Position numbers and translations under genes: made by a program. Source: DASRRB01 sp036732755 (GTDB lineage Bacteria > Planctomycetota > B15-G4 > SIAN01). Taken from it: a stretch of 64,000 bases of DNA. Positions 37,631 through 46,100 of this stretch are shown piece after piece. Every line of letters starts with the position of its first letter. The first letter of the stretch is position 1. The DNA lies in the NCBI GenBank assembly GCA_036732755.1, contig DAINBU010000003.1:48321-112320 (forward strand), given 5' to 3'. Below the pieces are notes generated by a model that was given only the letters and a program-made list of their open reading frames with translations, was not told the origin of the DNA and searched no databases.

Positions 37631-39646
37631 TCAGTCGCCGGACGTCGGCGGGCCGAGGGGATCGGGGGTGGTGTCGACGGGCGGCTGCTTCGGCGTCACG
37701 TCGATCGGCGGCGGCAGCTTCATCGTCGGCTCACCTGGCGGCGGATTCGGAGGTGGTGGCAGGAGATGGAAGACGAACACGAAGGTGTGCGGCTCGTCGT
37801 AGTAGACCATCCAGTCCCACGGCGTCTGCGCGAATCGCTCGTGGAGGCGCGTCGCGTGGAGGAGGATCCGCAGGACACGTTCGCGCGCTGCCGGCGAGAG
37901 GCGCTGCATCGCGAACGGCGGGTAGCGCGCCGCGCGGAAGAGCGGATCGAGAGGATCGACCACGAGTCGGCAGTCGCGCGAACGCTGTTCAGACGTATCG
38001 ACGCCAAGAAGCGACGACCATCTCCGCAGCGCCGCGAACCTCGCTTCCGCGTCCGGATCGACGCTCGCGCCGTCGTAGGCGAGCAGCAGCTCGCTCATCC
38101 GCAGGCACGCCATGGAAACGACCCTGTAGGGGACGTTCTCCTTCGGGGCGACGAGCACGTCCTCCGGATGCCCGACGATCTCCTCGAGCTGCGCGAGGTG
38201 GAACGCGCTCGTGCGCAGCCAGTAGAGCGTGAGAGAGGCGTCGGCGACCGTCCGCGTCCAGCGCGGATCGACGCGCGGCTCGGGCGGGGGCGCGGCGAGC
38301 GCCGCCTCGAGCTCCTCGGCGCCCGCGTCGTAGTCGGCGATCAGCGGCGGGAGCGTCTTCGCGAAGTCGCGCCACTGCCGGAGTTCGAGATCGTTGGGCA
38401 CGCGCGAAGCCAGCAGTTCGCAGGGCGGCTTCGCGCCGTCGTGGTCGCGCTGGCGGCGCAGCAGCGGCGGGAGATCGCAGTAGGGAAAGATCGGGTGCGT
38501 CTCGACGACCTTCACCGACCGCTCGAGCAGCCGGCGGACAATCCGGCGCGTCGTGCGGTCGAGCGGATCGTCGCGCCGCGCCTTCCATTGCGCCGCAGCG
38601 GAGAGATCGACATCCGGAATCAGCATGCGCGCGAGATCCCCGCGCTTGCACGGATCTCGCCAGTCGGTGCGCTGGCGCGGGAAGTACCAGCAGGCGCCGT
38701 GCGTGATCCGGCAAGCGCGCGCGTACTCCCATGCGACGAAGCCCGTCGGGATGTCGGACTCGAGAGAGCGCAGGAAGTCGGGGCGCGGCGGATCGACGAC
38801 ATCGAGCTTGTCGGGCAGTTGCCCCTCGAAGCGAGGCCACGCCCTGACCGTCTCTTCGAGGAGCTGCACTGGCGACAGGTCGGACGTACCCGGATCGGGA
38901 GGCAGCGGCGCCGATAGGGAGGCGTAGATCTGTCCGCGCCCCGCCGCCACCGGCCGCGACGCCCACGGCAGGAACGGCGCGAGCGACACCGGCGTGTCCT
39001 CGCCGAACGCCGCCTCCGGCGCGACGACGATCAGTTCGGTGCCGCACTTCGCGAGCGTCCGGCCGACCTCCTCCTCGTGCCAGGTCGGCGCGAAGCAGCC
39101 GTCGCGTGCGACCGTCTCCGGTTCGCGCGTCCACGTCACGCGCGGCGGCCGGTCGGTGACGAGGACGACCGCCGAGCGCTTCGCGAAGGTCTCCTGCACG
39201 CGTCCGGCGCACTTCTCGGCCCACGCGACGCCGTCGCGGCAGTCGGGCGTCGTCGGATCGTTCTGGATCGCGTTCGCGCTCGCGACGCGGGCAAGCGGGA
39301 CGGCGCGCATCGGCTCCGCTCGCCTTCCGACGAACGCTGGCGTCCCGGCCCGATCGAAGGTGTCGTGGAGCGCGCGGATCCACTCGTTGGCCGCCTTAGG
39401 ATCGGGAGGCTTCGGCGGACCGGCGTCGAAGAACGGCACGTCCGAGACCACGGGCGTCTCGCCGAACAGATGCTCGTCGAGCAGGAAGACGACCGCGTCG
39501 AGGCCGTGCGTCTCGCAGCGCTCGCGGATCGAGCGCACGATCGCCGCCGCGTCCGGGAACTTCGGCTGGAAGACCGGCTCGTCGGCCCGCGCGGCCGCGG
39601 CGAGCAGGAAGAGCCACCCGGTTATGAGAGTCCGTGACGACTTCAT
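37631..39646 (-). CDS. Secreted protein of unknown function
   Basis: 671 residues from the ATG at 39646; a GTG or ATG four codons earlier is possible. The signal peptide is MKSSRTLITGWLFLLAAAARA. An N-terminal region (about 30-230) alternates strands and helices like a degenerate Rossmann/VWA-type domain (LDAVVFLLDEHLFG, KRSAVVLVTDRPP, KCGTELIVVAPEAAFG). The rest is mostly helical with scattered Cys. The C-terminus is a Pro-rich tail with PPPPNPPPG. I recognise no family. It lies between the rearrangement scar and the sigma operon, and is transcribed away from the latter. Confidence 0.75.
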   Translation of the reverse strand: MKSSRTLITGWLFLLAAAARADEPVFQPKFPDAAAIVRSIRERCETHGLDAVVFLLDEHLFGETPVVSDVPFFDAGPPKPPDPKAANEWIRALHDTFDRAGTPAFVGRRAEPMRAVPLARVASANAIQNDPTTPDCRDGVAWAEKCAGRVQETFAKRSAVVLVTDRPPRVTWTREPETVARDGCFAPTWHEEEVGRTLAKCGTELIVVAPEAAFGEDTPVSLAPFLPWASRPVAAGRGQIYASLSAPLPPDPGTSDLSPVQLLEETVRAWPRFEGQLPDKLDVVDPPRPDFLRSLESDIPTGFVAWEYARACRITHGACWYFPRQRTDWRDPCKRGDLARMLIPDVDLSAAAQWKARRDDPLDRTTRRIVRRLLERSVKVVETHPIFPYCDLPPLLRRQRDHDGAKPPCELLASRVPNDLELRQWRDFAKTLPPLIADYDAGAEELEAALAAPPPEPRVDPRWTRTVADASLTLYWLRTSAFHLAQLEEIVGHPEDVLVAPKENVPYRVVSMACLRMSELLLAYDGASVDPDAEARFAALRRWSSLLGVDTSEQRSRDCRLVVDPLDPLFRAARYPPFAMQRLSPAARERVLRILLHATRLHERFAQTPWDWMVYYDEPHTFVFVFHLLPPPPNPPPGEPTMKLPPPIDVTPKQPPVDTTPDPLGPPTSGD

Positions 39647-39800
39647 CGGCCTTCTCAACGCCGCCGCGACTCGCGTCCGTTCATCGGAACGCTAGGCCGC
39701 CCCGACGGGAGCGGCAACGCCTCCCCGCCCGGCGCCGACGCCCCGCTCCGATCCGCGTCTAAGCGCCCGTCCCGAGGCCCGCGTAGAGACCGCGCCTTCG

Positions 39801-40412
39801 ATGACCGATCCCGACCTGCCGTCCAGCGCCCGGAACGAGGCGGCTGCCGAGTGGATCCCCGCGATCCGTGGCGGCGACGCCGAGGCGCTGGCGCGCTGGT
39901 ACCGGGCGGAACACCCGGCGGTCTGGCGCCTCTGCCTCGGCTTCCTGGCCGAGCGCGCGGAGGCGGACGACGCCGCCCAGGACGCGATGCTGCGACTGCT
40001 CGACACGCTCGACCGTTACGACGCGCGCCGCCCGTGGGCGGTGTGGCGCAACTCGGTCGTCCTGAACCACTGCCGCGATCGCATGCGGCGCGAGCAGGCG
40101 CGCGCCCGCGCCGAGGCGACGGCGGCGCGCGACGCCTTCCCGCTCGCGCTCCCCCATCCGGCCGACAAGGCAGCGCGCGGCGAGCTCCAAAAGCTCGTGA
40201 CGGCGAGCCTGCGCCGCCTCACACCGCGCGAGCGCGAGGCGTTCGTGCTGCACGACCTCGAGGGCGGCTCGACCGCCGACGTCGCGGGCGCGCTCGCGAT
40301 CGCGGAGAGCACGGTGCGCGTGCTGCTCGCGACGGCGCGCCGAAGGCTGCGCGAGCTGCTCGCGCCGCGCCTCGCGGGCGGATCGCTCGGAGAGCACCGT
40401 GGCGGAGCGTGA
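39801..40412 (+). CDS. ECF RNA polymerase sigma factor
   Basis: 203 residues. Region 2 spans about 25-95 (ALARWYRAEHPAVWRLCLGF, ADDAAQDAMLRLLDTLDRYD, RPWAVWRNSVVLNHCRDRMR) and region 4 about 125-185 (LQKLVTASLRRLTPREREAF, LHDLEGGSTADVAGALAIAE, STVRVLLATARRRLRELLAP). It is the ordinary soluble ECF type. The next gene overlaps its end by 14 bp and encodes a membrane protein that is a likely anti-sigma factor, and a secretin-like protein follows, so this is a sigma/anti-sigma/envelope operon. Confidence 0.94.
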   Translation: MTDPDLPSSARNEAAAEWIPAIRGGDAEALARWYRAEHPAVWRLCLGFLAERAEADDAAQDAMLRLLDTLDRYDARRPWAVWRNSVVLNHCRDRMRREQARARAEATAARDAFPLALPHPADKAARGELQKLVTASLRRLTPREREAFVLHDLEGGSTADVAGALAIAESTVRVLLATARRRLRELLAPRLAGGSLGEHRGGA

Positions 40413-40959
40413 CGACGACGCTCCGCTCGACGAGCTGCGCGCCGCGTGGCGCTCGCTCGCGCCCGACGATCCGGCCGAGCGCGTCGACGCGCCCGATTCC
40501 GAGACACGCGCGACGCTCGACTGGCTGCGCGCCGCATGGCAGGCGACCGCGTCCGACGCGCCGACCGCGCCGCCGCTGCAACTGCCGTGGCGCCTGCGCC
40601 TCACCGCGGCGCGGCGCCGCCTGCTGCCGCTCGCGCCGTGGCTCGCGGCGGCGGGGCTGCTCGTTGCGCTGCTGCGCGAGTTCACCGCGCCGTACGCCGC
40701 GCCTACGGCGCCGTCGCGCGGCGACCTCGTCGTCGACGCTTCGCCCGACGCCGCGCCGGTCGCGGCCGGTCCGACCGTCGTCCACGTCCCCGATCCGATC
40801 GCCTTTCCCGACGTGATCCCGCTGACCGCCGTCGACGCGCACCGCATGGAGATGCGCCGCGGCCCGGTCCGCCTGATCCTCGTGCTGCCGACGGCGCTGC
40901 CGAAGACCCCCGATTCCTCCCCCGATGCGGAGCCCGGCTCCGCGAAGGAGCTCCGATGA
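40399..40959 (+). CDS. Membrane-anchored anti-sigma-like protein
   Basis: 186 residues from a GTG inside the end of the sigma gene. Residues 1-75 are acidic and helical (DELRAAWRSLAPDDPAERV) and would face the cytoplasm. A single hydrophobic helix (about 77-93, LAPWLAAAGLLVALLREF) follows an Arg-rich patch. The C-terminal 90 residues would be outside and are Pro/Ala-rich with one beta-like stretch. The layout and gene order match group IV sigma regulation, though no zinc-binding ASD Cys/His motif is visible. The stop overlaps the next ATG (ATGA). Confidence 0.78.
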   Translation: MAERDDDAPLDELRAAWRSLAPDDPAERVDAPDSETRATLDWLRAAWQATASDAPTAPPLQLPWRLRLTAARRRLLPLAPWLAAAGLLVALLREFTAPYAAPTAPSRGDLVVDASPDAAPVAAGPTVVHVPDPIAFPDVIPLTAVDAHRMEMRRGPVRLILVLPTALPKTPDSSPDAEPGSAKELR

Positions 40960-42095
40960 TCCGCCATCTGTTCCGCCCGATCGCCGTCGCCGCGCTGTGC
41001 GTCCTGCCGTGCGGGGCGCAGGAGGGCGGCTCGAACCCGTCCGCCGGAATCGGCCAGGACCGCGGCCCGCTCGACCCCGCTTCGATCGTCGTCAAGTACT
41101 TCACCCCTGCCGCGTACGACGCGGGCGAGATGGCGAGCTCCGTCTCGTCGCTCTTCGGCGAGACGATCTCGGTCCGGGTGCACCCGCCCGACGGCGATCC
41201 CGCGGAGATCCACACGACCGAGCTGCCGCACTTCATCGTGCTGCGCAACACGATCGTGATCCGCGACACGGCGGCGGCTGCGACGCAGATCGCGCAGCTG
41301 CTCGGCGAGCTCGACCAGGCCGAGAAGAAGCGCGCCGACGAGATCGCGAAGCGCGACGCCGACCAGCAGCTGCGCGACGTCGAGGTCCAGCTCGAGAACC
41401 AGCAGCGCGAGATCGTCCAGCGCGGCGAGTCGGCCGACACGATGGTGCAGATCCGGCCGCGCTACGTCTCGCTCGACTCGATCAACGCCGCGCTCGCCCC
41501 CTTCCAGCGCCAGGTGACCTTCATGAAGGACGGCCGCTGCGCCTGGACGACGAACAACATCACGACGGTGCCCGACGCGCAGATGGTGGTCCTGTGCGAA
41601 TCGAAGGAGCGCACGGCGCAGCTGACGCAGCTCGTCGACCAGATCGACCGGCCGCAGCCGCAGGCGGTCGTCTCGGTCACGCTGATCCGCGCCGCCGACA
41701 AGGGCGCCGCCGAATCGACCCTCCCGCGCGACCTCGTCGACAACCTGCGCGCGCTCGTCCCCTACGGCGCCTTCGAGCCGATGACGGTCGGCATCCTGCG
41801 CTGCTCGCTCGCGACCGGCCGCCAGAGCGACCTCTCGATGGACCTCGCGGAGCGCGGCTCGGCGAACTTCTCCTTCGTGCCGGAGGCGTTCAACGCCGAC
41901 ACGGGCGAGCTCACCCTCTCGCAGTGCACGTTCCACCTGGAGCTCGCGCCGGAGCGGCCGATGACGAACGGAACGACGCACTCGTTCACGACGAACCTGA
42001 CGTTCCGCAGTGGCGAGTACGTGGTGCTCGGGGCCGTCGGGGCGAAGCCGATCTTCGTCGTGCTGCGGGCGGAGCTGGTGAGGAAGAGCTCGTAG
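40956..42095 (+). CDS. Secretin-N-domain-like exported protein
   Basis: 379 residues from an ATG overlapping the anti-sigma-like stop. The signal peptide is MIRHLFRPIAVAALCVLPCGA. Two modules resemble secretin N1/N2 domains: VVKYFTPAAYDAGEMASSVS to TQIAQLLGELDQ, and a second one with PRYVSLDSINAALAPF and TAQLTQLVDQIDRPQ. They are separated by a charged helix (KKRADEIAKRDADQQLRDVE). The C-terminal 150 residues are beta-rich but do not look like a full secretin pore. Likely an envelope complex component controlled by the upstream sigma factor. Its 3' end is duplicated in inverted form at 37358-37453. Confidence 0.8.
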   Translation: MIRHLFRPIAVAALCVLPCGAQEGGSNPSAGIGQDRGPLDPASIVVKYFTPAAYDAGEMASSVSSLFGETISVRVHPPDGDPAEIHTTELPHFIVLRNTIVIRDTAAAATQIAQLLGELDQAEKKRADEIAKRDADQQLRDVEVQLENQQREIVQRGESADTMVQIRPRYVSLDSINAALAPFQRQVTFMKDGRCAWTTNNITTVPDAQMVVLCESKERTAQLTQLVDQIDRPQPQAVVSVTLIRAADKGAAESTLPRDLVDNLRALVPYGAFEPMTVGILRCSLATGRQSDLSMDLAERGSANFSFVPEAFNADTGELTLSQCTFHLELAPERPMTNGTTHSFTTNLTFRSGEYVVLGAVGAKPIFVVLRAELVRKSS

Positions 42096-42121
42096 CGGGG
42101 GCGGATCTCCCGAGACGTCGC

Positions 42122-43153
42122 CTACTTCCGCGCGATCGCCGCCGCGACCAGGTCCCGGATCAGCGCCGACGCCGTGCCGGTGACCGTGCTCGCGCCTCCG
42201 ACGAGGGTCATCTCGCCAATGTCCTCGCCCGCGAAGCGGATCGCCTTCTGGCTGCCGTCGACGAAGAAGAGCGGGTCGTCCGGGGCGACCAGGGCCGGGG
42301 CGACGGTGATGGTCGCGCGGCCGTTCTCCCGGACGGCGCGGCCGATCAGGCGGATGCGGCCGCCGCCGCCCGCCTGCGCGCGCACGAGGTCGAGCGGCAG
42401 GTCGGTGATCCCCTGCAGCTGCCCCTCGGCGAAGGTGGCGGTGGGGTCGATCAGGCCGCGCGCGAGGATCACGAGCTTGATCGCGCTGTCGAATCCCTCG
42501 ACGTCGAGGCGCGGGTCGGCCTCGGCGATCCCCTGCGCGACCGCCTCCGCCAGCGCCTCGTCGTAGGTCGCCTGGTGGTCGCGCATGCGCGTCAGGATGA
42601 AGTTCGACGTGCCGTTCAGGATGCCGGTGATCTGGTCGACGCGCGCCGCCGCGAACCAGCGGCGCAGCACCGAGAGGCTCGGCAGCGCGCTGCCGGTCGT
42701 CGCGCTCGTGCCGATGAAGACCTTCGCGCGCGCCGCGTGCTCCTCGAGCTCGCCCAGCGCGAGCAGCGCCGGCCCCTTGTCGCCCAGGATCAGGTCGAGG
42801 TCGCAGTCGAGGGAGTGGCGCGCCAGCGTGAGCCCCGGCTCGCCCTTCTCGAAGTCGGTCGGCAGCGCGATCACGATTCCCTCGACGCCGCTCGCGCGCA
42901 TCGCGTCGGGCGCGGCGGGCGGCCGCGCACCGGGCGCGTCGGCGAGCTTGCCGCCGCTTTCCTTGAGCTTCGCGAGCGCCTCGACGTCGATGCCGTCGGG
43001 CGAGAAGACCGCGCCCGAGCGGTCGGACACCCAGGTCAGGCGCAGGTCGACGGCGAACTGCTCGCGCACGCGCTCGACGCGCGCCGCGTGGTGGCGCGCG
43101 AGCGCGCGCCCGACGTTCCCGAAACCGCAGATCGCGAAGTCGTAGCGTCGCAT
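42122..43153 (-). CDS. hom: Homoserine dehydrogenase
   Basis: 343 residues, monofunctional, without an ACT domain. The NAD(P) site is GFGNVG at 10-15. The catalytic region has GILNGTSNFILTRM, then AQGIAEADPRLDVEGFDSAI and KLVILARG, all family hallmarks. It makes homoserine from aspartate semialdehyde, the branch point to threonine and methionine, in the cytoplasm. It is convergent with the secretin-like gene (26 bp apart) and its last codons are copied in a scar at 37452-37596. The stop of the upstream gene lies one base before its start, so the ligase-CRL fusion and hom share a transcript. Confidence 0.94.
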   Translation of the reverse strand: MRRYDFAICGFGNVGRALARHHAARVERVREQFAVDLRLTWVSDRSGAVFSPDGIDVEALAKLKESGGKLADAPGARPPAAPDAMRASGVEGIVIALPTDFEKGEPGLTLARHSLDCDLDLILGDKGPALLALGELEEHAARAKVFIGTSATTGSALPSLSVLRRWFAAARVDQITGILNGTSNFILTRMRDHQATYDEALAEAVAQGIAEADPRLDVEGFDSAIKLVILARGLIDPTATFAEGQLQGITDLPLDLVRAQAGGGGRIRLIGRAVRENGRATITVAPALVAPDDPLFFVDGSQKAIRFAGEDIGEMTLVGGASTVTGTASALIRDLVAAAIARK

Positions 43154-43154
43154 T

Positions 43155-46100
43155 TCACTGCCTGGAGAATCTCAGCACGAGGTTCGTGTCGCCGTGCGAC
43201 GGCAGCGTGAACGTCTGCGAATGGAGCGGCGCGCCGTCCCGGACGTAGAGCGACGCACGATACGTCCCGGGCTTCAGCCCCTTCACCTCGAACTTGCGCG
43301 TCTTGGGGTCGACCTCCTCGGAGGTCGTGTCGACGTCGCCCTTCCCGTCGCCCGCCGCCTCGATCCCCATCCACCAATCCCCCTCCTCGGAGGGCGCGGC
43401 GCCGTCGAACTCGACGCGTCCGGCGCAGCGCACGCCGGGGTCGAGCGTGACCTCGATCGGGTGGTCGAGGCCGCCGCTCGGGACGTCGACGCGGGCGTGC
43501 GCCGTGCCGTGGTCCTGCGACTGCACGTTGAAGACCCAGGAGCCCTCCTTGGCGATCGCCACCGTCGCCCGCCCCTCGCCGTCGGTCTGCTGCCAGACGA
43601 AGTTGCGGTCGGAATCCTCGTGGCCTTCGCCGCCCTTGGCGCTCTGGCGCGAGCCGTTCACGCTGGCGCCCTTCACGTAGCGCCCGTCCGCGTCGCGCAC
43701 GACCAGGGTCACGTCGACCCAATGCAGCTCGATCGTGACTTCGCGCACCTCGCCGCTCCGGAGCGTGAGCACCTGGTCGTGCACCGAGGAGAAGGAGCGC
43801 TCGCCGCCGGCCGAGACCTGCAGGTGGCACTCGCCCGGCTTCACGTCGGCGACCTCGAAGCGACCGGTCTCGTCGGTGGTCGTGCGGCCGTTCCCCTTGC
43901 CGTAGATCATCACGCTGACGTTCGCGGCGGGCCGGCCGTCGCGCCGCACGACGCCGCGCACGACGCAGGGCTGGAGCTGGTCGAGCGGCGTCGCGTCGAT
44001 CTCGAGCGCCGTCTCCTTGCCCTCGACGATCTCGAAGCTGCCGTCCGCGAGCTCGTCCGGCTCCTTGAACTTGTCGGGCAGGAAGTCGAACGGCTCGGTC
44101 GCGAGGAAGCGCGTCATCAGGTTGTAGCGCCACTCGCCCGGCGCGAGGTGCTGGACCTTGAAGGCGCCGTCCGCGTCGGTGAGCGCGAAGTGGAGGAAGC
44201 CGCTCTCGAGCATCAACTCGTCGTCGTGCGGGACGAGGACGAGCGCGAGCGGGCGGGGCGGCGGGCCGCCGCCCATGCGAACACGCCCGACCAGCGAGCC
44301 GCCGCCGACGAGCTTGAGCTCGACCTCCGCGGCCTCGGTGGCGGGGGAGGCGGGCGGCGCGACCTTCGAGGCGCCGGCGACGAACGCGGAGTGCTTGGCG
44401 CTGACGGTGAGCGAGCCGCCGAGCGGCAGGCGGCGCAGCTCGCAGCGTCCTTCGGGGTCGGTGCGCGCGGAGGCGACGAAGGTCGAGAAGAAGTTGAAGT
44501 CGCCCTGCTCGACGCGCGCGCTCACGAGCGCGTACTCGATCGGCGCGCCGGCCGCGTCGGTGACGCGCACGCGCGCGCGGAACTCCGGCGGCAGCACCAC
44601 CTCGACCTCGGTGCCCGCCTCGGGCAGCTCGAAGGGACCGCGCCCGACGCCGTAGCCCTCGACGCGCGCGAGCGCGATCCACTTGCCGACCGGCAGCCCG
44701 TCGCAGCGGTAGACGCCGCCCCCCTCTTCCTTCAGGCTGCCCTTCAGCGTGCACGGCTCGAAGAAGAAGGCGGGCGTGTCGCGCGGGTAGCTGCGGGAGA
44801 AGCGCAGATCGGCGTGCTCGATCGGCTTGCCGGCGGTGTCGCGCACGCGCACCGTGAGCGGCGCGCGCGGCGGGAGCTCGATCGCGACCTCGTCGCCCTC
44901 GAGCGGGCCGAAGAGCTGCCACGGACCCTTGTCCTCGAGCTGGATCGCGACGCACGCCCCGCCGCTCGCCGCCATGCCGCCGAGCGCGAAGCGGCCGTCG
45001 CCGTCGGTGGCGCCGGCCGGCTGGCCGATCGCGATGTGCTGTCCCTCGATCTCGATGGCCGCGCCGACGCAGACGCGCGCGCCCGCGACCGGCTGCTTGC
45101 CGGCGACGACGCGCCCCGCCAGCGTGCGCCCCGACGTGAGCGTGAGCGTGCCGACGCTCTGCTCCTTGCGGCGCGCGGTCGGGATGCCGCCCTTCACGAC
45201 GCCGAACTTCCCCGGCAGGTCGGCGATCACGGTGATGATCCCGGTCGGCGCGCCGACCAGCTTGAATTCACCGTTGTGGTCGGTCGGCGTGGTCGGCAGC
45301 GGCAGGCGCTCGAAGAGCTGGCGCGCCCACCGCGGCAGCTCGATCCGCGCGTTGAGCTCCTTCGTGTAGATCAGCGCGACGGAGTCGGGCCGGATGTCGG
45401 CGATGCCCGTCTCGAAGACCTGCGAAGGGATCCGCGTCTGCGGGATCGCGCGGACGCGCGCGCCGGCGACCGGCGCGCCGTCGTCGTCGACGACCTTGCC
45501 GGTGAGCGTGAGCGCGGGGGCGACGACGATGTCGCCGAGGTCGACGAGGACGCCGCGCTCGAGCGCGACGTCGATGACGCGGAAGGTCGGCCGCATCCCG
45601 CCGAAGTCGACGCCCAGCAGGTGGAGCGCGTCGACCAGCGCTCCGTCGAGGTGGAAGACGCCGTCCTCGCCCGACTTCGAGGCGGAGACGTCGAAGCGGC
45701 CGAGGTCCTCGGGGAACGCGTTGAAGTAGTCGGCGGCGCTCGAGAGGACCGGCTCGAGCTTCACCTCGTAGAGCTCGACCTTGGTGCCGGCGATCGGCGT
45801 CCCGTCCTGCTCGACGAGGCGGCCGCGGACGCCGGAGAGCGCCTTCACGTACGACTCGGGGGCCGGCCGCGTGGGCTGCACGTCGGGCACGGGGGCGGGC
45901 GCGAGCCTCTCGACGGCGCGCTCGACGGTGAGGCCCTTCTCCGCGGCCGACTCGGGCGCCGCGGGCTCGTGCGCCTGCGCCGGCGCGGCCGAGCGCGGGC
46001 TCTCGGGCAGCGGCGCGCCGCCGCCGCCGCGCAGCATCCACCACGCGATTCCGCCCAGCACCGCGACCAGCGCGAGGAGCGCGAGCACGCCGGCCGCCGA

